In this document: positions 31,133 to 39,474 of the stretch, piece by piece | Layout of the letters: each line of letters opens with the position of its first letter | How positions within the stretch are numbered: position 1 is the first letter of the stretch | Assembly (NCBI RefSeq): GCF_014199955.1 | Contig: NZ_JACHOQ010000013.1 | Span: 1-63,537 of the forward strand | Length of the DNA: 63,537 bases | Direction: 5' to 3' | Origin: Brevundimonas aurantiaca | Lineage (GTDB): Bacteria; Pseudomonadota; Alphaproteobacteria; Caulobacterales; Caulobacteraceae | Position numbers and translations under genes: made by a program | The notes under the pieces: model-generated | The model's input: only the letters and a program-made list of their open reading frames with translations | Told to the model about the DNA's origin: nothing | Database searches by the model: none

Positions 31133-31663
31133 TTGTCCCACGCCCCGATCGACGCCGACCATCTGTCCCGCCGCTGGCTGGGCAAGGCCAAACACGATCT
31201 GCCCGCAAACGCCGCCAGCGTGATGCAGAGCACCGCCGACCGACGTCCCATTTCCGAGGACGTCAACACCGCCTTTCAGGGGCGTCAGACCTTCGGCGAC
31301 CGACTGGCGGATCGGGTCGCCGCCTTCGGCGGGTCCTGGCCCTTCATCATCGCCTTCGGCGTGTTTCTGGCGCTCTGGACCGCCGGGAACCTGCTGTTGC
31401 GCAAGGCCGCCTTCGATCCCTATCCCTTCATCTTCCTGAACCTGGTCCTGTCCATGCTGGCGGCGGTGCAGGCGCCCGTGATCATGATGAGCCAGAACCG
31501 CCAGGCGGCGAAGGACCGGCTGGACGCCAGCAACGACTATCAGGTCAATCTGAAGGCCGAGATCGAGATCATGGCCTTGCTGGACAAGGTGGAGCAGCTG
31601 ACGGCCCGCCAGGAGGAACAGACCCGCATGATCGAGCGGTTGCTGATCCAGAAGGGGCGATGA
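31133..31663 (+). CDS. DUF1003 family membrane protein
   Basis: A 176-residue protein of the DUF1003 family: FGDRLADRVAAFGGSWPFIIAFGVFLALW (first membrane segment about residues 63-82) and DPYPFIFLNLVLSMLAAVQAPVIMMSQNRQ (second, about 97-120), then a charged coiled-coil-like tail. Function unknown. No ATG fits; the TTG at 31133 has AGGAG 7 bases upstream and is taken as the start. Confidence 0.85.
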   Translation: MSHAPIDADHLSRRWLGKAKHDLPANAASVMQSTADRRPISEDVNTAFQGRQTFGDRLADRVAAFGGSWPFIIAFGVFLALWTAGNLLLRKAAFDPYPFIFLNLVLSMLAAVQAPVIMMSQNRQAAKDRLDASNDYQVNLKAEIEIMALLDKVEQLTARQEEQTRMIERLLIQKGR

Positions 31664-31723
31664 CGCCACACCCCCGTCATCCTCGGGGTCAGGCCCGGGG
31701 ATGACGCAGGAGGGCGAGAGAAC

Positions 31724-32299
31724 TCAGCTCGCGCTCAGGGCCGCACAGGCCACCCGATCGCCGGCGCCGCCGATCGGCTGGGTCGAATGGTCGTCGGGAT
31801 TGGCGTGGATGATGATGGCCGAGCCGTCTTCGTCCCACAGCCACTGGCCGGGGCCTTCCGAGGAAATGCGCGCGCGGGTGGTGAAGAGTTCGGCGTTCAC
31901 CTTGCCGTCCGCCCCCGCATAGACGTTCGGCAGATCGCCGTCGTCCGGCCCCTGGGCGTTCAGCAGGCCGTGCGGGGCCTTGGGCTCGCTGTGGTTGATA
32001 TGGCCGCCGGACGAGGTGAAGGGGGCGGCGCAGGCGCCCGTCGCATGGATGTGGATGCCGTGCCAGCCCGGCGTCAGGCCGGAAGCCTCGACCCTGATCA
32101 CCAGGCCGGTCGGCCCCTGACGCAAATCGACGCGACCGATGTTGGCGCCCGAGGCGTTGACCAAGACTGCCTGTCCCGCCGCACCGACCGGGGAGCGCTC
32201 GGCCTGGGTCTGGGGGGCGTTGCCGGTCGCGGCGCAGGCTGCGGTGAAGGCCAGGGGAGACGCCAGGGCGACGGCGAAGGCGAGGGTCTTGGCGTGCAT
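31724..32299 (-). CDS. sodC: Cu/Zn superoxide dismutase
   Basis: A 191-residue exported superoxide dismutase that removes superoxide in the periplasm. The copper/zinc ligands are visible in GWHGIHIHATGAC (His-x-His), GGHINHSEPKAPHG (His, His) and DDHS/HANPDDH near the end; the disulfide Cys pair is in TGACAAPF and RVACAAL. The signal peptide (residues 1-22) ends in LAFTAAC, which could also be read as a lipobox, so a membrane-anchored form is possible. It diverges from gyrA. Confidence 0.9.
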   Translation of the reverse strand: MHAKTLAFAVALASPLAFTAACAATGNAPQTQAERSPVGAAGQAVLVNASGANIGRVDLRQGPTGLVIRVEASGLTPGWHGIHIHATGACAAPFTSSGGHINHSEPKAPHGLLNAQGPDDGDLPNVYAGADGKVNAELFTTRARISSEGPGQWLWDEDGSAIIIHANPDDHSTQPIGGAGDRVACAALSAS

Positions 32300-32342
32300 G
32301 TGGAAAGTCCTTTCAGAGACGGGCTTTCACGGCGGCGTCGCT

Positions 32343-32371
32343 TTGCCACCGCAGTCCTAGAATGCTAGAAA
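32343..32371 (+). promoter_or_regulatory. Candidate housekeeping promoter of gyrA
   Basis: TTGCCAC (32343-32349), 14 bases, then GCTAGAAA (32364-32371) matches the Caulobacter sigma-73 pattern TTGACGS-N10-14-GCTANAWC reasonably well, about 50 bases upstream of the gyrA start. Confidence 0.4.
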
Positions 32372-32421
32372 ACGCGACAGCGGATCACGTTCCGATTCCG
32401 GCCGCATAAAGCCACGCTTCC

Positions 32422-35196
32422 TTGACCGACGACAGCTACGAAAACGCCGCAACTCCGATTGTTCCGGGAGGCGGCGGCTCAGACATTTCCACGATCACCA
32501 TCGAGGACGAACTGAAGCGTTCGTACCTCGACTACGCCATGAGCGTGATCGTCAGCCGCGCCCTGCCTGACGCCCGTGACGGGCTGAAGCCGGTTCACCG
32601 TCGCATCCTCTATTCGATGCACGACCTGAACATGACGCCCGAGCGCAGCTATTCGAAATGCGCGCGCGTGGTCGGCGACGTGCTGGGGCGGTTCCACCCC
32701 CACGGCGACGCCTCGGTCTATATGGCCCTGGTGCGGATGGCCCAGCCCTTCTCCATGGGGCTGATGCTGGTCGACGGGCAGGGGAACTTCGGCTCGGTTG
32801 ACGGCGATATGCCGGCCTCGATGCGTTACACCGAGTGCCGGATGGCGCCGGCCGCCACGGCCCTGATGGCCGACATCGACAAGGACACGGTCGATTTCCA
32901 GCCGAACTATGACGAGAAGGAGCTGGAGCCGGTCGTCCTGCCCAGCCGAATCCCGAATCTGCTGGTCAACGGCGCGGGCGGCATCGCCGTCGGCATGGCG
33001 ACCAACATCCCGCCCCATAATCTGGGCGAGGTCGTCGATGCGGCCCTGGCCCTGCTGGATGATCCCAACGTTTCGGACGACGCCCTTTTGGACATCGTGC
33101 CCGGCCCGGACTTCCCCACCGGCGGCGAGATCATGGGCCGCACCGCGCCGCGCAATGCGCTGCGCGACGGTCGCGGCTCGGTCGTCGTGCGCGGCCGCGC
33201 CTCGATCGAGGAGATCCGCAAGGATCGCGAGGCCATCGTCGTCACCGAACTGCCCTACCAGGTCAACAAACAGACGCTGATCGAGCGCATCGCCGAAATG
33301 GTTCGCGAGAAGCGTCTGGAGGGCGTCTCCGACGTTCGCGACGAATCCGACCGTCAGGGCATGCGGATCGTCATCGAGCTGAAACGGGACGCCTCGGGCG
33401 ACGTCATCCTGAACCAGCTGTGGCGCTACACCGCCATGCAGAGCTCGTTCGGCGTCAACATGCTGGCGCTGAACCACGGCCGACCGGAGCAGATGGGCCT
33501 GCGCGCTCTTCTGGAAGCCTTCCTCGACTTCCGCGAGGAGGTGGTGGTCCGCCGCGTCAAGTTCGAGCTGAACAAGGCCCGCGACCGCGGCCACGTCCTG
33601 GTCGGTCTCGCCGTCGCCGTCGCCAATATCGACGAGGTCATCCACATCATCCGCTCCTCGGCCGATCCGACCGAGGCGCGCGAGCGGCTGCAAGGCAAGG
33701 CCTGGCCCGTCGGCGACATGATGGCCCTGGTCGAGCTGATCGCCGACCCGCGCAGCGTGATCGTCGAGGGCGACAAGATCCGCCTGACCGACGAACAGGC
33801 TCGCGCCATCCTGGCCCTGACCCTGTCGCGTCTGACCGGCCTGGGCCGCGACGACATCTTCGGCGAGGCGCACGGCCTGGCCGACACCATCCAGGGCCAC
33901 CTGACCATCCTGTCGGACCGCAAGAACGTCCTGGCCATCATTCGCGACGACCTGATCGACGTGAAGGACAAGTTCGCCGTGCCGCGCCGCACCCTGATCG
34001 GGGAAGGCGACGGCGAGATGGAGGACGAGGACCTGATCCCGCGCGAGGATATGGTCGTCACCGTCACCCACGGCGGCTATGTCAAGCGCGTGGCCCTGAA
34101 CGCCTATCGGACCCAGCATCGCGGCGGCAAGGGCCGTTCGGGCATGGCCATGAAGGACGAGGACGCCATCACCGGCGTGTTCAGCGCCTCGACCCACACC
34201 CCGGTCCTGTTCTTCGCCACCAACGGCAAGGCCTATAAGCTGAAGACCTGGCGCCTGCCGCTGGGCAATCCGCAGTCGCGCGGCAAGGCCTTCGTCAATC
34301 TGCTGCCCATCGAGCCGGGCGACAGCATCATGAACGTCCTGCCCCTGCCTGAGGACGAGACGACCTGGGGCGACTACGACATCATGTTCGCCACCCGCTC
34401 GGGCGATGTGCGCCGCAACAAGCTGTCGGACTTCGCCACGGTCAACCGCGCCGGCAAGATCGCCATGAAGCTGGAAGGCGACGACCGCATGGTCGGCGTC
34501 GGCCTGTGCACGGCGGACGACGACGTGCTGCTGACCACGGCCCTGGGCCGCGCCATCCGCTTCAAGGCCGATGACGTGCGGGTGTTCAAGGGCCGGGATT
34601 CGACCGGCGTCCGGGGCGTGCGTCTACAGGACGGGGACGAGGTCATCTCCATGGCCATCCTGGGCCGCGTCGACGCCACGCCGGAAGAACGCGCCGCCTA
34701 CGTCAAACACGCCAACGCCATGCGCAAGGCCCTGGCCGGCGCCGAGGGCGAAGACGAGCCGGCGACCGTCGAGGCCGAGGACGACGTCGCCGAGGCCCCG
34801 ATCTCGCCCGAGCGCATCGCCGAACTGGGCGCCGCCGAACAGTTCATCCTGACGGTCACGGAAACCGGCTTCGGCAAGCGGTCCTCGGCCTATGAGTATC
34901 GTCGCACCGGTCGCGGCGGCCAGGGTCTGACGGCCCATGGCCTGGGCGGCCGCGCGGGCGCGCGACTGGCGGCGGCCTTCCCGGTCGAGGAGACCGACGA
35001 TCTGCTGCTGGTCACATCGGGCGGTCAGATGATCCGCACCCGCGTGGATCAGGTCCGCATCGTCGGCCGCTCCAGCCAGGGCGTCACCATCTTCCGCACC
35101 GGCAAGGACGAAAGGGTCGTCTCGGTCGAACGCCTGCCGGAAAGCGGCGGGGCGGATGAGGCGGACGCCGCCGGTGAAGAGGGCGGCGAGGCCTGA
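32422..35196 (+). CDS. gyrA: DNA gyrase subunit A
   Basis: A 924-residue GyrA, which with GyrB introduces negative supercoils. The breakage-reunion domain has the catalytic Tyr136 (MRYTECRM; equals Tyr122 of E. coli). The C-terminal domain has the GyrA-box-like [11 protein letters not shown] near residue 565 and six beta-pinwheel blades, with an acidic insertion around residues 770-800 ([19 protein letters not shown]). The quinolone-determining region reads [15 protein letters not shown]: Ala97 and Met101 stand where E. coli has Ser83 and Asp87. The start is TTG at 32422; no ATG is available near the family's N-terminus. Confidence 0.96.
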   Translation: MTDDSYENAATPIVPGGGGSDISTITIEDELKRSYLDYAMSVIVSRALPDARDGLKPVHRRILYSMHDLNMTPERSYSKCARVVGDVLGRFHPHGDASVYMALVRMAQPFSMGLMLVDGQGNFGSVDGDMPASMRYTECRMAPAATALMADIDKDTVDFQPNYDEKELEPVVLPSRIPNLLVNGAGGIAVGMATNIPPHNLGEVVDAALALLDDPNVSDDALLDIVPGPDFPTGGEIMGRTAPRNALRDGRGSVVVRGRASIEEIRKDREAIVVTELPYQVNKQTLIERIAEMVREKRLEGVSDVRDESDRQGMRIVIELKRDASGDVILNQLWRYTAMQSSFGVNMLALNHGRPEQMGLRALLEAFLDFREEVVVRRVKFELNKARDRGHVLVGLAVAVANIDEVIHIIRSSADPTEARERLQGKAWPVGDMMALVELIADPRSVIVEGDKIRLTDEQARAILALTLSRLTGLGRDDIFGEAHGLADTIQGHLTILSDRKNVLAIIRDDLIDVKDKFAVPRRTLIGEGDGEMEDEDLIPREDMVVTVTHGGYVKRVALNAYRTQHRGGKGRSGMAMKDEDAITGVFSASTHTPVLFFATNGKAYKLKTWRLPLGNPQSRGKAFVNLLPIEPGDSIMNVLPLPEDETTWGDYDIMFATRSGDVRRNKLSDFATVNRAGKIAMKLEGDDRMVGVGLCTADDDVLLTTALGRAIRFKADDVRVFKGRDSTGVRGVRLQDGDEVISMAILGRVDATPEERAAYVKHANAMRKALAGAEGEDEPATVEAEDDVAEAPISPERIAELGAAEQFILTVTETGFGKRSSAYEYRRTGRGGQGLTAHGLGGRAGARLAAAFPVEETDDLLLVTSGGQMIRTRVDQVRIVGRSSQGVTIFRTGKDERVVSVERLPESGGADEADAAGEEGGEA

Positions 35197-35625
35197 TCAG
35201 GCGACGAGCACGAGGCGGTCGGCGAAGCCTTCCGCCTCGGCGCGTCGAACCAGTCGGGCGTCCAGCGTCGCGACCTGGCTGTCTCGCACTTCCGCCAAAG
35301 CGATATAGGTCGCGTCATAGACGGAAAACCGGTGACGCGCGGCCAGGTCGTAGGCGCGCCCCAACAGGTCCGGCAGTGATACCGGCATGGCCATCATGCC
35401 CCGCGCCGTATCTACGGCTTCAGCCCCGAGTTGCTCGGAGCATTCGCCTCGCCAGACCTTCTTCGCCGCTATGCTGGCGATTTCGAGCGGCATCAGGTCG
35501 GACGCGATCATGATCCGCTCCGAGCTTACGCAGTCGCCCAGAAACCGTCTGGCGGCGGCGGAATGTTCCTCGTCGAACAGGGCTGCCGCAAAGACCGAGG
35601 CGTCGATCACCACCTCATCGGCCAT
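35197..35625 (-). CDS. PIN-domain toxin (VapC type)
   Basis: A 142-residue PIN ribonuclease. The first Asp is in VVIDASVFAAALFDEEH, the Glu in DLMPLEIASI, and the last acidic residues in RFSVYDATYIALAEV and VATLDARL; this fits the VapC consensus well. It is encoded directly downstream of a DUF7662-like gene, with an 11-base overlap, and ends against the gyrA stop. Its cognate antitoxin is presumed to be that upstream protein. Confidence 0.88.
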   Translation of the reverse strand: MADEVVIDASVFAAALFDEEHSAAARRFLGDCVSSERIMIASDLMPLEIASIAAKKVWRGECSEQLGAEAVDTARGMMAMPVSLPDLLGRAYDLAARHRFSVYDATYIALAEVRDSQVATLDARLVRRAEAEGFADRLVLVA

Positions 35626-36109
35626 CGCGATCTTCCCGGATCAGATCGACGCTGGAAACGCTGGAATAGATCGAGCGACTGCGTGAGCGGTCCATCCGGT
35701 CCAGAAAGGCCTCGTTCCGGCTTCGTGCGGTTTCGTTCAACAGGAGGGCGACGGCCGTTCCAAGATCGACGCCGCGCTCCTGACAGGTGCGCTCCACTAA
35801 ACTGCGCGCAGCGGGCGTCAGGGCGGCCAAGGATAGAAGGGCGCCCTCTACCCCCGTTTCGGTCTGTTCCTTTACGAAGGTGACCTCGTTCCGAGCGGGA
35901 TTGAGCTTGGCCTTGCGGCCCGCTTTCAGCCAGGCCTTGGCCTGAACATGGGTGTCGGTATTGGCCCACCATTGACGCCTTATCCGCTCGTCATAGGCGG
36001 ATTGGGGAAGCTTTCGGCCCAGCAGGGCTTCGATCTCTTCGAACGACAGAGTGAGGGCGTTTTGCTTCGTTTGGGCGAGGCGGTATTCCAGCGGGGCGTA
36101 GACCGACAT
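35615..36109 (-). CDS. DUF7662-like protein with VapB-like tail, presumed antitoxin
   Basis: A 164-residue protein in two parts. The first (about residues 1-75) reads YAPLEYRLAQ, LTLSFEEIEALLGRKLPQSA and WWANTDTHVQAKAWLKAGRKA; this is the DUF7662 type, small domains often found on mobile or defence genes. The rest (about 85-164) is helical with LTPAARSLVERTCQERG and may contact the toxin. The ATG at 36109 was chosen as it starts at the family's N-terminus; upstream in-frame codons run into the promoter. Its role as an antitoxin is inferred from the toxin downstream. Confidence 0.65.
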   Translation of the reverse strand: MSVYAPLEYRLAQTKQNALTLSFEEIEALLGRKLPQSAYDERIRRQWWANTDTHVQAKAWLKAGRKAKLNPARNEVTFVKEQTETGVEGALLSLAALTPAARSLVERTCQERGVDLGTAVALLLNETARSRNEAFLDRMDRSRSRSIYSSVSSVDLIREDRDGR

Positions 36110-36121
36110 TTCGGCAACTCC

Positions 36122-36137
36122 AAAGTTATATAACTTT
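36122..36137. promoter_or_regulatory. Palindromic operator between the toxin pair and the aminotransferase gene
   Basis: AAAGTTATATAACTTT is a perfect 16-base palindrome in an unusually AT-rich 49-base interval between the divergent genes. GGTACATACC follows 8 bases later. The palindrome lies 13 bases upstream of the DUF7662-like ATG and probably carries autorepression of that operon; it also overlaps the promoter region of the aminotransferase gene. Confidence 0.6.
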
Positions 36138-36158
36138 ATATATAGGTACATACCGATA

Positions 36159-36962
36159 ATGTCGATCCTGATCGACGGCCTTCCCGCCGCCCCTGACGAC
36201 CTGGCGCACCAGGCCCTGGTCAACTACGGCGCCTACACCTCCTTCCGCGTCGAGCATGGCGGGGTCCGGGGGCTCGACCTGCATCTCGCCCGGCTGGATC
36301 AGGCCGCCGTCGAACTGTTCGGCGAAAGCCCCGGCGAGGCCGAGGTCCGGCGTCTGACGGCGCTCGCCGTCGAAGGTCGCGACGCCTGCTGGCTGCGCGT
36401 CAGCCTGTTCTCGCCCGAGATCGGCCATCGCAATCCATCCTTCGTCGGGCGGCCCAAGGTGATGACCGTCGTCTCGCCGCCCCCGCCGCCCTTGGCCGCC
36501 CAAATGCGGGTGACGACCGTCAAGTACGAGCGCGAGCCGGCGCACCTGAAACATGTCGCCACCTTCGGCGCCACGCGCGCGCGCCGCAGTGCGCGGGCGG
36601 CGGGCTTTGACGACGCCCTGTTCGTCGATGATCAGGGTCATGTGTCCGAAGGGGTGACCTGGAACATCGGCTTCATTCAGGGGGATCGCATTGTCTGGCC
36701 CCAAGCGCCGATGCTGGCGGGCGTGACCCAGGTCCTGATCGACCGGGGGCTGGCTGGGCAGGGGCTGTCGTCTCAGACCCGCCCGGTGCATGTGTCCGAA
36801 TTCGCGGATTTCGACGGCGCCTTCCTGTGCAACAGCGCCACACCCGTGTGTCCAATCACTCATGTTGACGACGCGACGTTCGGCAATGATCCCGCCGTCC
36901 TTGAGCGGCTCAACCGGGCCTGGACCTCGCAGGCGCCTCAATCCGTCGCCGATGACGCATGA
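36159..36962 (+). CDS. Class IV aminotransferase
   Basis: A 267-residue PLP-dependent class IV (branched-chain/D-amino-acid/ADC-lyase) fold protein. The PLP Lys should be in HLKHVATFGATRARRSARAAG (about residues 125-145); the later E-G-(V/S)-T-x-N phosphate loop reads SEGVTWNIGFI, and LCNSATPVCPITHVD matches the family's end. Members include ADC lyase and branched-chain aminotransferases; the reaction is not resolved. The ATG at 36159 has no ribosome site in the 30 bases upstream, so leaderless or weak initiation is possible. Confidence 0.82.
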   Translation: MSILIDGLPAAPDDLAHQALVNYGAYTSFRVEHGGVRGLDLHLARLDQAAVELFGESPGEAEVRRLTALAVEGRDACWLRVSLFSPEIGHRNPSFVGRPKVMTVVSPPPPPLAAQMRVTTVKYEREPAHLKHVATFGATRARRSARAAGFDDALFVDDQGHVSEGVTWNIGFIQGDRIVWPQAPMLAGVTQVLIDRGLAGQGLSSQTRPVHVSEFADFDGAFLCNSATPVCPITHVDDATFGNDPAVLERLNRAWTSQAPQSVADDA

Positions 36963-37045
36963 CGATCGCGTCAGCCGTCTAGGCCGTTGATTTCGCACCT
37001 GCTAAGTCACCCCCGACAGCAGGCGACAGGCCGGGGAGAAACGCC

Positions 37046-37534
37046 ATGCGCATCGGACTTTATCCGGGCACCTTCGATCCGGTCACGAACGGCCACACCG
37101 ACATCATCAAACGGGCCCTGAAGCTGGTCGATCGGGTCGTCATCGGCGTGGCCCAGAATGACGAGAAGGGACCGTTGTTCAGCACGGCCGAGCGGGTCGA
37201 GATGCTTCGGGCCGAGGTCGCGAGCCTGGGCGGGGACATCGTGGTCCAGCCCTTTTCGACCTTGCTGATGCATTTTGCGGAAGAGCTGAACGCCAATGTC
37301 ATCATCCGAGGTTTGCGCGCGGTCGCCGATTTCGAATACGAGTTCCAGATGACGGCCATGAACCAGCGCCTCAATCAGGACATCGAGACGGTCTTTCTGA
37401 TGGCCGATCCTCGGCATCAGGCCATCGCCTCGCGCCTGGTCAAGGAGATCGCCCGTCTGGACGGCGCGATCGACAGTTTCGTCAGCCCCGCCATCGCCGC
37501 GCGCGTGCGGGACAAGGTCAAGAACAAGGGATGA
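37046..37534 (+). CDS. coaD: Phosphopantetheine adenylyltransferase
   Basis: A 162-residue nucleotidyltransferase that adenylates 4'-phosphopantetheine in coenzyme A synthesis. The ATP site is GTFDPVTNGH (residues 9-18, T/HxGH signature) and the second motif is RGLRAVADFEYEFQMTAMN (about residues 90-108). Length is normal. GGGGAG lies 6 bases before the ATG. The stop overlaps the ATG of the first cyclophilin gene. Confidence 0.94.
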   Translation: MRIGLYPGTFDPVTNGHTDIIKRALKLVDRVVIGVAQNDEKGPLFSTAERVEMLRAEVASLGGDIVVQPFSTLLMHFAEELNANVIIRGLRAVADFEYEFQMTAMNQRLNQDIETVFLMADPRHQAIASRLVKEIARLDGAIDSFVSPAIAARVRDKVKNKG

Positions 37535-38418
37535 GTTCGGCAATGCGTCTTGGTGCGATCGCGGCGGCGGCCGCCGCTCTTCTGGCGACGGCTTCGGCCC
37601 AGGCTCCGGCCTTGGCCCAAGCCCAGGCTCAGGTTCAGGCGCCCGCCTCTGACTGGCGCACCGTCGCGCCCGAGAATCTGCTGGTCATCGACACGTCGAA
37701 GGGGCGGATCCTGGTCGAACTGACGCCGGTGGCGGCGCCCAGTCACGCTGAACGCATCCGCACCCTGGCTGACCAGGGCTTCTATGACGGGCTGAAATTC
37801 CACCGCGTCATCCCCGACTTCATGGCCCAGACCGGCGACCCCCAGGGCACGGGCGAGGGCGGCAGCGACCTGCCCGACCTGAAGGCCGAGTTCAGCTTCC
37901 GACGCGGCCGCGACGCCGGCTTCGTCGCCGTGCCGAACGCCGGTCAGGGCGTGCGCGGCCTGGTCGGCGTCCTGCCGGTCGAGACCCAGCCGGACGCTCA
38001 GATGATGGTCACCGCCGACTTCAAGGTCGCGGCCCACGGCCTGTTCTGCCCCGGCGTTCTGGGCATGGCGCGGGCGGGTTCGCCCGACAGCGCCAACAGC
38101 CAGTTCTTCCTGATGATGGGCGAAAGGGACCAGTTGAACGGCGCCTACACCGCCTTCGGCCGCGTGGTCTCGGGCCTGGACGTCGTCAACAAGCTGAACA
38201 AGGGCTCCGACGCGGAAGACGGCAAGGTGGCCAATCCTGATGTGATGACCAAGGTCCGCATGGCCTCGGCCCTGCCCGAGGGCGAACGCCCGACCGTGCG
38301 GGTGCTGAACCCCGCCGGCGCCGCCTTCGCCGAACGGATCGCCGCGGCCCGCACCGCGCGCGGCGGCGGCTTCACCATCTGCGACGTCCAGCCGGTGGCC
38401 GAGGTCGTCGGGGGCTGA
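37531..38418 (+). CDS. Exported cyclophilin-type peptidyl-prolyl isomerase
   Basis: A 295-residue exported protein with a signal peptide (residues 1-28, ending QAPALAQAQ), a short spacer and a cyclophilin domain. Core motifs are GFYDGLKFHRVIPDFMAQTGDPQGTG (catalytic Arg in FHRV) and DSANSQFFLMMGER. An insertion with FAVPNAGQ lengthens it compared with the usual 170-residue domain. It should assist folding in the periplasm. The ATG overlaps the coaD stop, so it is translationally coupled to a coenzyme A gene with no obvious functional link. Confidence 0.9.
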   Translation: MSSAMRLGAIAAAAAALLATASAQAPALAQAQAQVQAPASDWRTVAPENLLVIDTSKGRILVELTPVAAPSHAERIRTLADQGFYDGLKFHRVIPDFMAQTGDPQGTGEGGSDLPDLKAEFSFRRGRDAGFVAVPNAGQGVRGLVGVLPVETQPDAQMMVTADFKVAAHGLFCPGVLGMARAGSPDSANSQFFLMMGERDQLNGAYTAFGRVVSGLDVVNKLNKGSDAEDGKVANPDVMTKVRMASALPEGERPTVRVLNPAGAAFAERIAAARTARGGGFTICDVQPVAEVVGG

Positions 38419-38438
38419 GACGCGACAGGGGAGGGGTG

Positions 38439-39311
38439 ATGATCTTTCGCAAGACGTTGATCGCCGCAGGGCTGGCCGCCCTGCTGACCGGGGCCGCCCA
38501 GGCGCAGGAGGCGGCCGCGCCGCCGCCGCCGCCCGGCCCGACCGAATGGCGCGCCGTCGCCCCCGACAATCTGCTGGTCATCGACACGACCAAGGGGCGG
38601 ATTCTGGTCGAGCTGGCGCCCGAGATCGCCCCGGCCCATGTCGAGCGGATCAAGCTGCTGGCCTCGCGCGGCTTCTACGACAATCTGGCCTGGCATCGGG
38701 TCATCGACTGGTTCATGGCCCAGACCGGCGATCCCCTCGGCACCGGCGACGGCCAGAGCTGGTATCCCGACCTGAAGGCCGAGTTCACCTTCCGGCGTGG
38801 GCCGGACATGGCCTTCACCCCCGTGGCGGCGCCGGCCGGGGCCTTGGTCGGCTTCTATCATTCCATTCCGGTCCAGACCCAGCCCGACGCCTTGATGGCC
38901 GGCACCTCGGATCGCAAGGTCCACGGCTGGGGTCTCTATTGCCCCGGCGTGGCCGGCATGGCGCGCGACGAGGGCAATGACACCGCCAACAGCCAGTTCT
39001 TCCTGATGCGCCAGCCCTATCCCGCCCTGGACAAGCGTTACACCGTCTGGGGGCGGGTGGTCGTGGGGCTTGAGGTGGTCCGCGCCCTGAAGGCCAGTCC
39101 GGAGCCCAGCGGCATCGTGACCGATCCCGACCGGATGACCCGCGTCCGCCTGGCCTCCGACCTGCCCGCCGCCGAACGCCCGGCGGTTCAGATGCTGAAT
39201 CCCGCCTCGCCCGCCTTCCGCGCCCTGGTCGATGAGGCGCGCCAGGCCAAGGGCGCGGACTTCTCAGTCTGCGACATCGACCTGCCGGTGCGGGTGGCCA
39301 CGGCGGGCTGA
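38439..39311 (+). CDS. Exported cyclophilin-type peptidyl-prolyl isomerase, paralogue
   Basis: A 290-residue paralogue of the preceding cyclophilin, with its own signal peptide (cleavage near AAQAQEAA) and a Pro/Ala-rich spacer. It has GFYDNLAWHRVIDWFMAQTGDPLGTG and TANSQFFLMRQPY, so the active site is kept, though Trp-His-Arg replaces Phe-His-Arg. The second gene begins 20 bases after the first, with GGAGGGG before the ATG; a GTG one codon upstream is possible. The pair looks like a tandem duplication that has diverged. Confidence 0.9.
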   Translation: MIFRKTLIAAGLAALLTGAAQAQEAAAPPPPPGPTEWRAVAPDNLLVIDTTKGRILVELAPEIAPAHVERIKLLASRGFYDNLAWHRVIDWFMAQTGDPLGTGDGQSWYPDLKAEFTFRRGPDMAFTPVAAPAGALVGFYHSIPVQTQPDALMAGTSDRKVHGWGLYCPGVAGMARDEGNDTANSQFFLMRQPYPALDKRYTVWGRVVVGLEVVRALKASPEPSGIVTDPDRMTRVRLASDLPAAERPAVQMLNPASPAFRALVDEARQAKGADFSVCDIDLPVRVATAG

Positions 39312-39321
39312 GCCCGCACTG

Positions 39322-39474
39322 TCTCCTCCCCATGCAATGGGGAGGGGGGCGCGCGAAGCGTGGTGGAGGGTGTCTGGACGCCGCACAGGCGTCTGCGATG
39401 CGGGAAGAACCCCTCCGTCACGACGCGAAGAGGCGTCGCGCCACCTCCCCACGTCGTGGGGAGGAGACGGTGCG
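39322..39474. repeat. REP-like mosaic palindromic element between convergent genes
   Basis: Begins with the hairpin CCTCCCC-atgcaat-GGGGAGG (39325-39345), contains CGACGC-gaagag-GCGTCG (39421-39438) and ends with CCTCCCCAC-gtc-GTGGGGAGG (39444-39464). The outer arms are related to each other, so the whole 150-base element is a large imperfect inverted repeat. It fills the space between the second cyclophilin gene (+) and ppx (-) and can act as a terminator for both strands. Confidence 0.65.
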
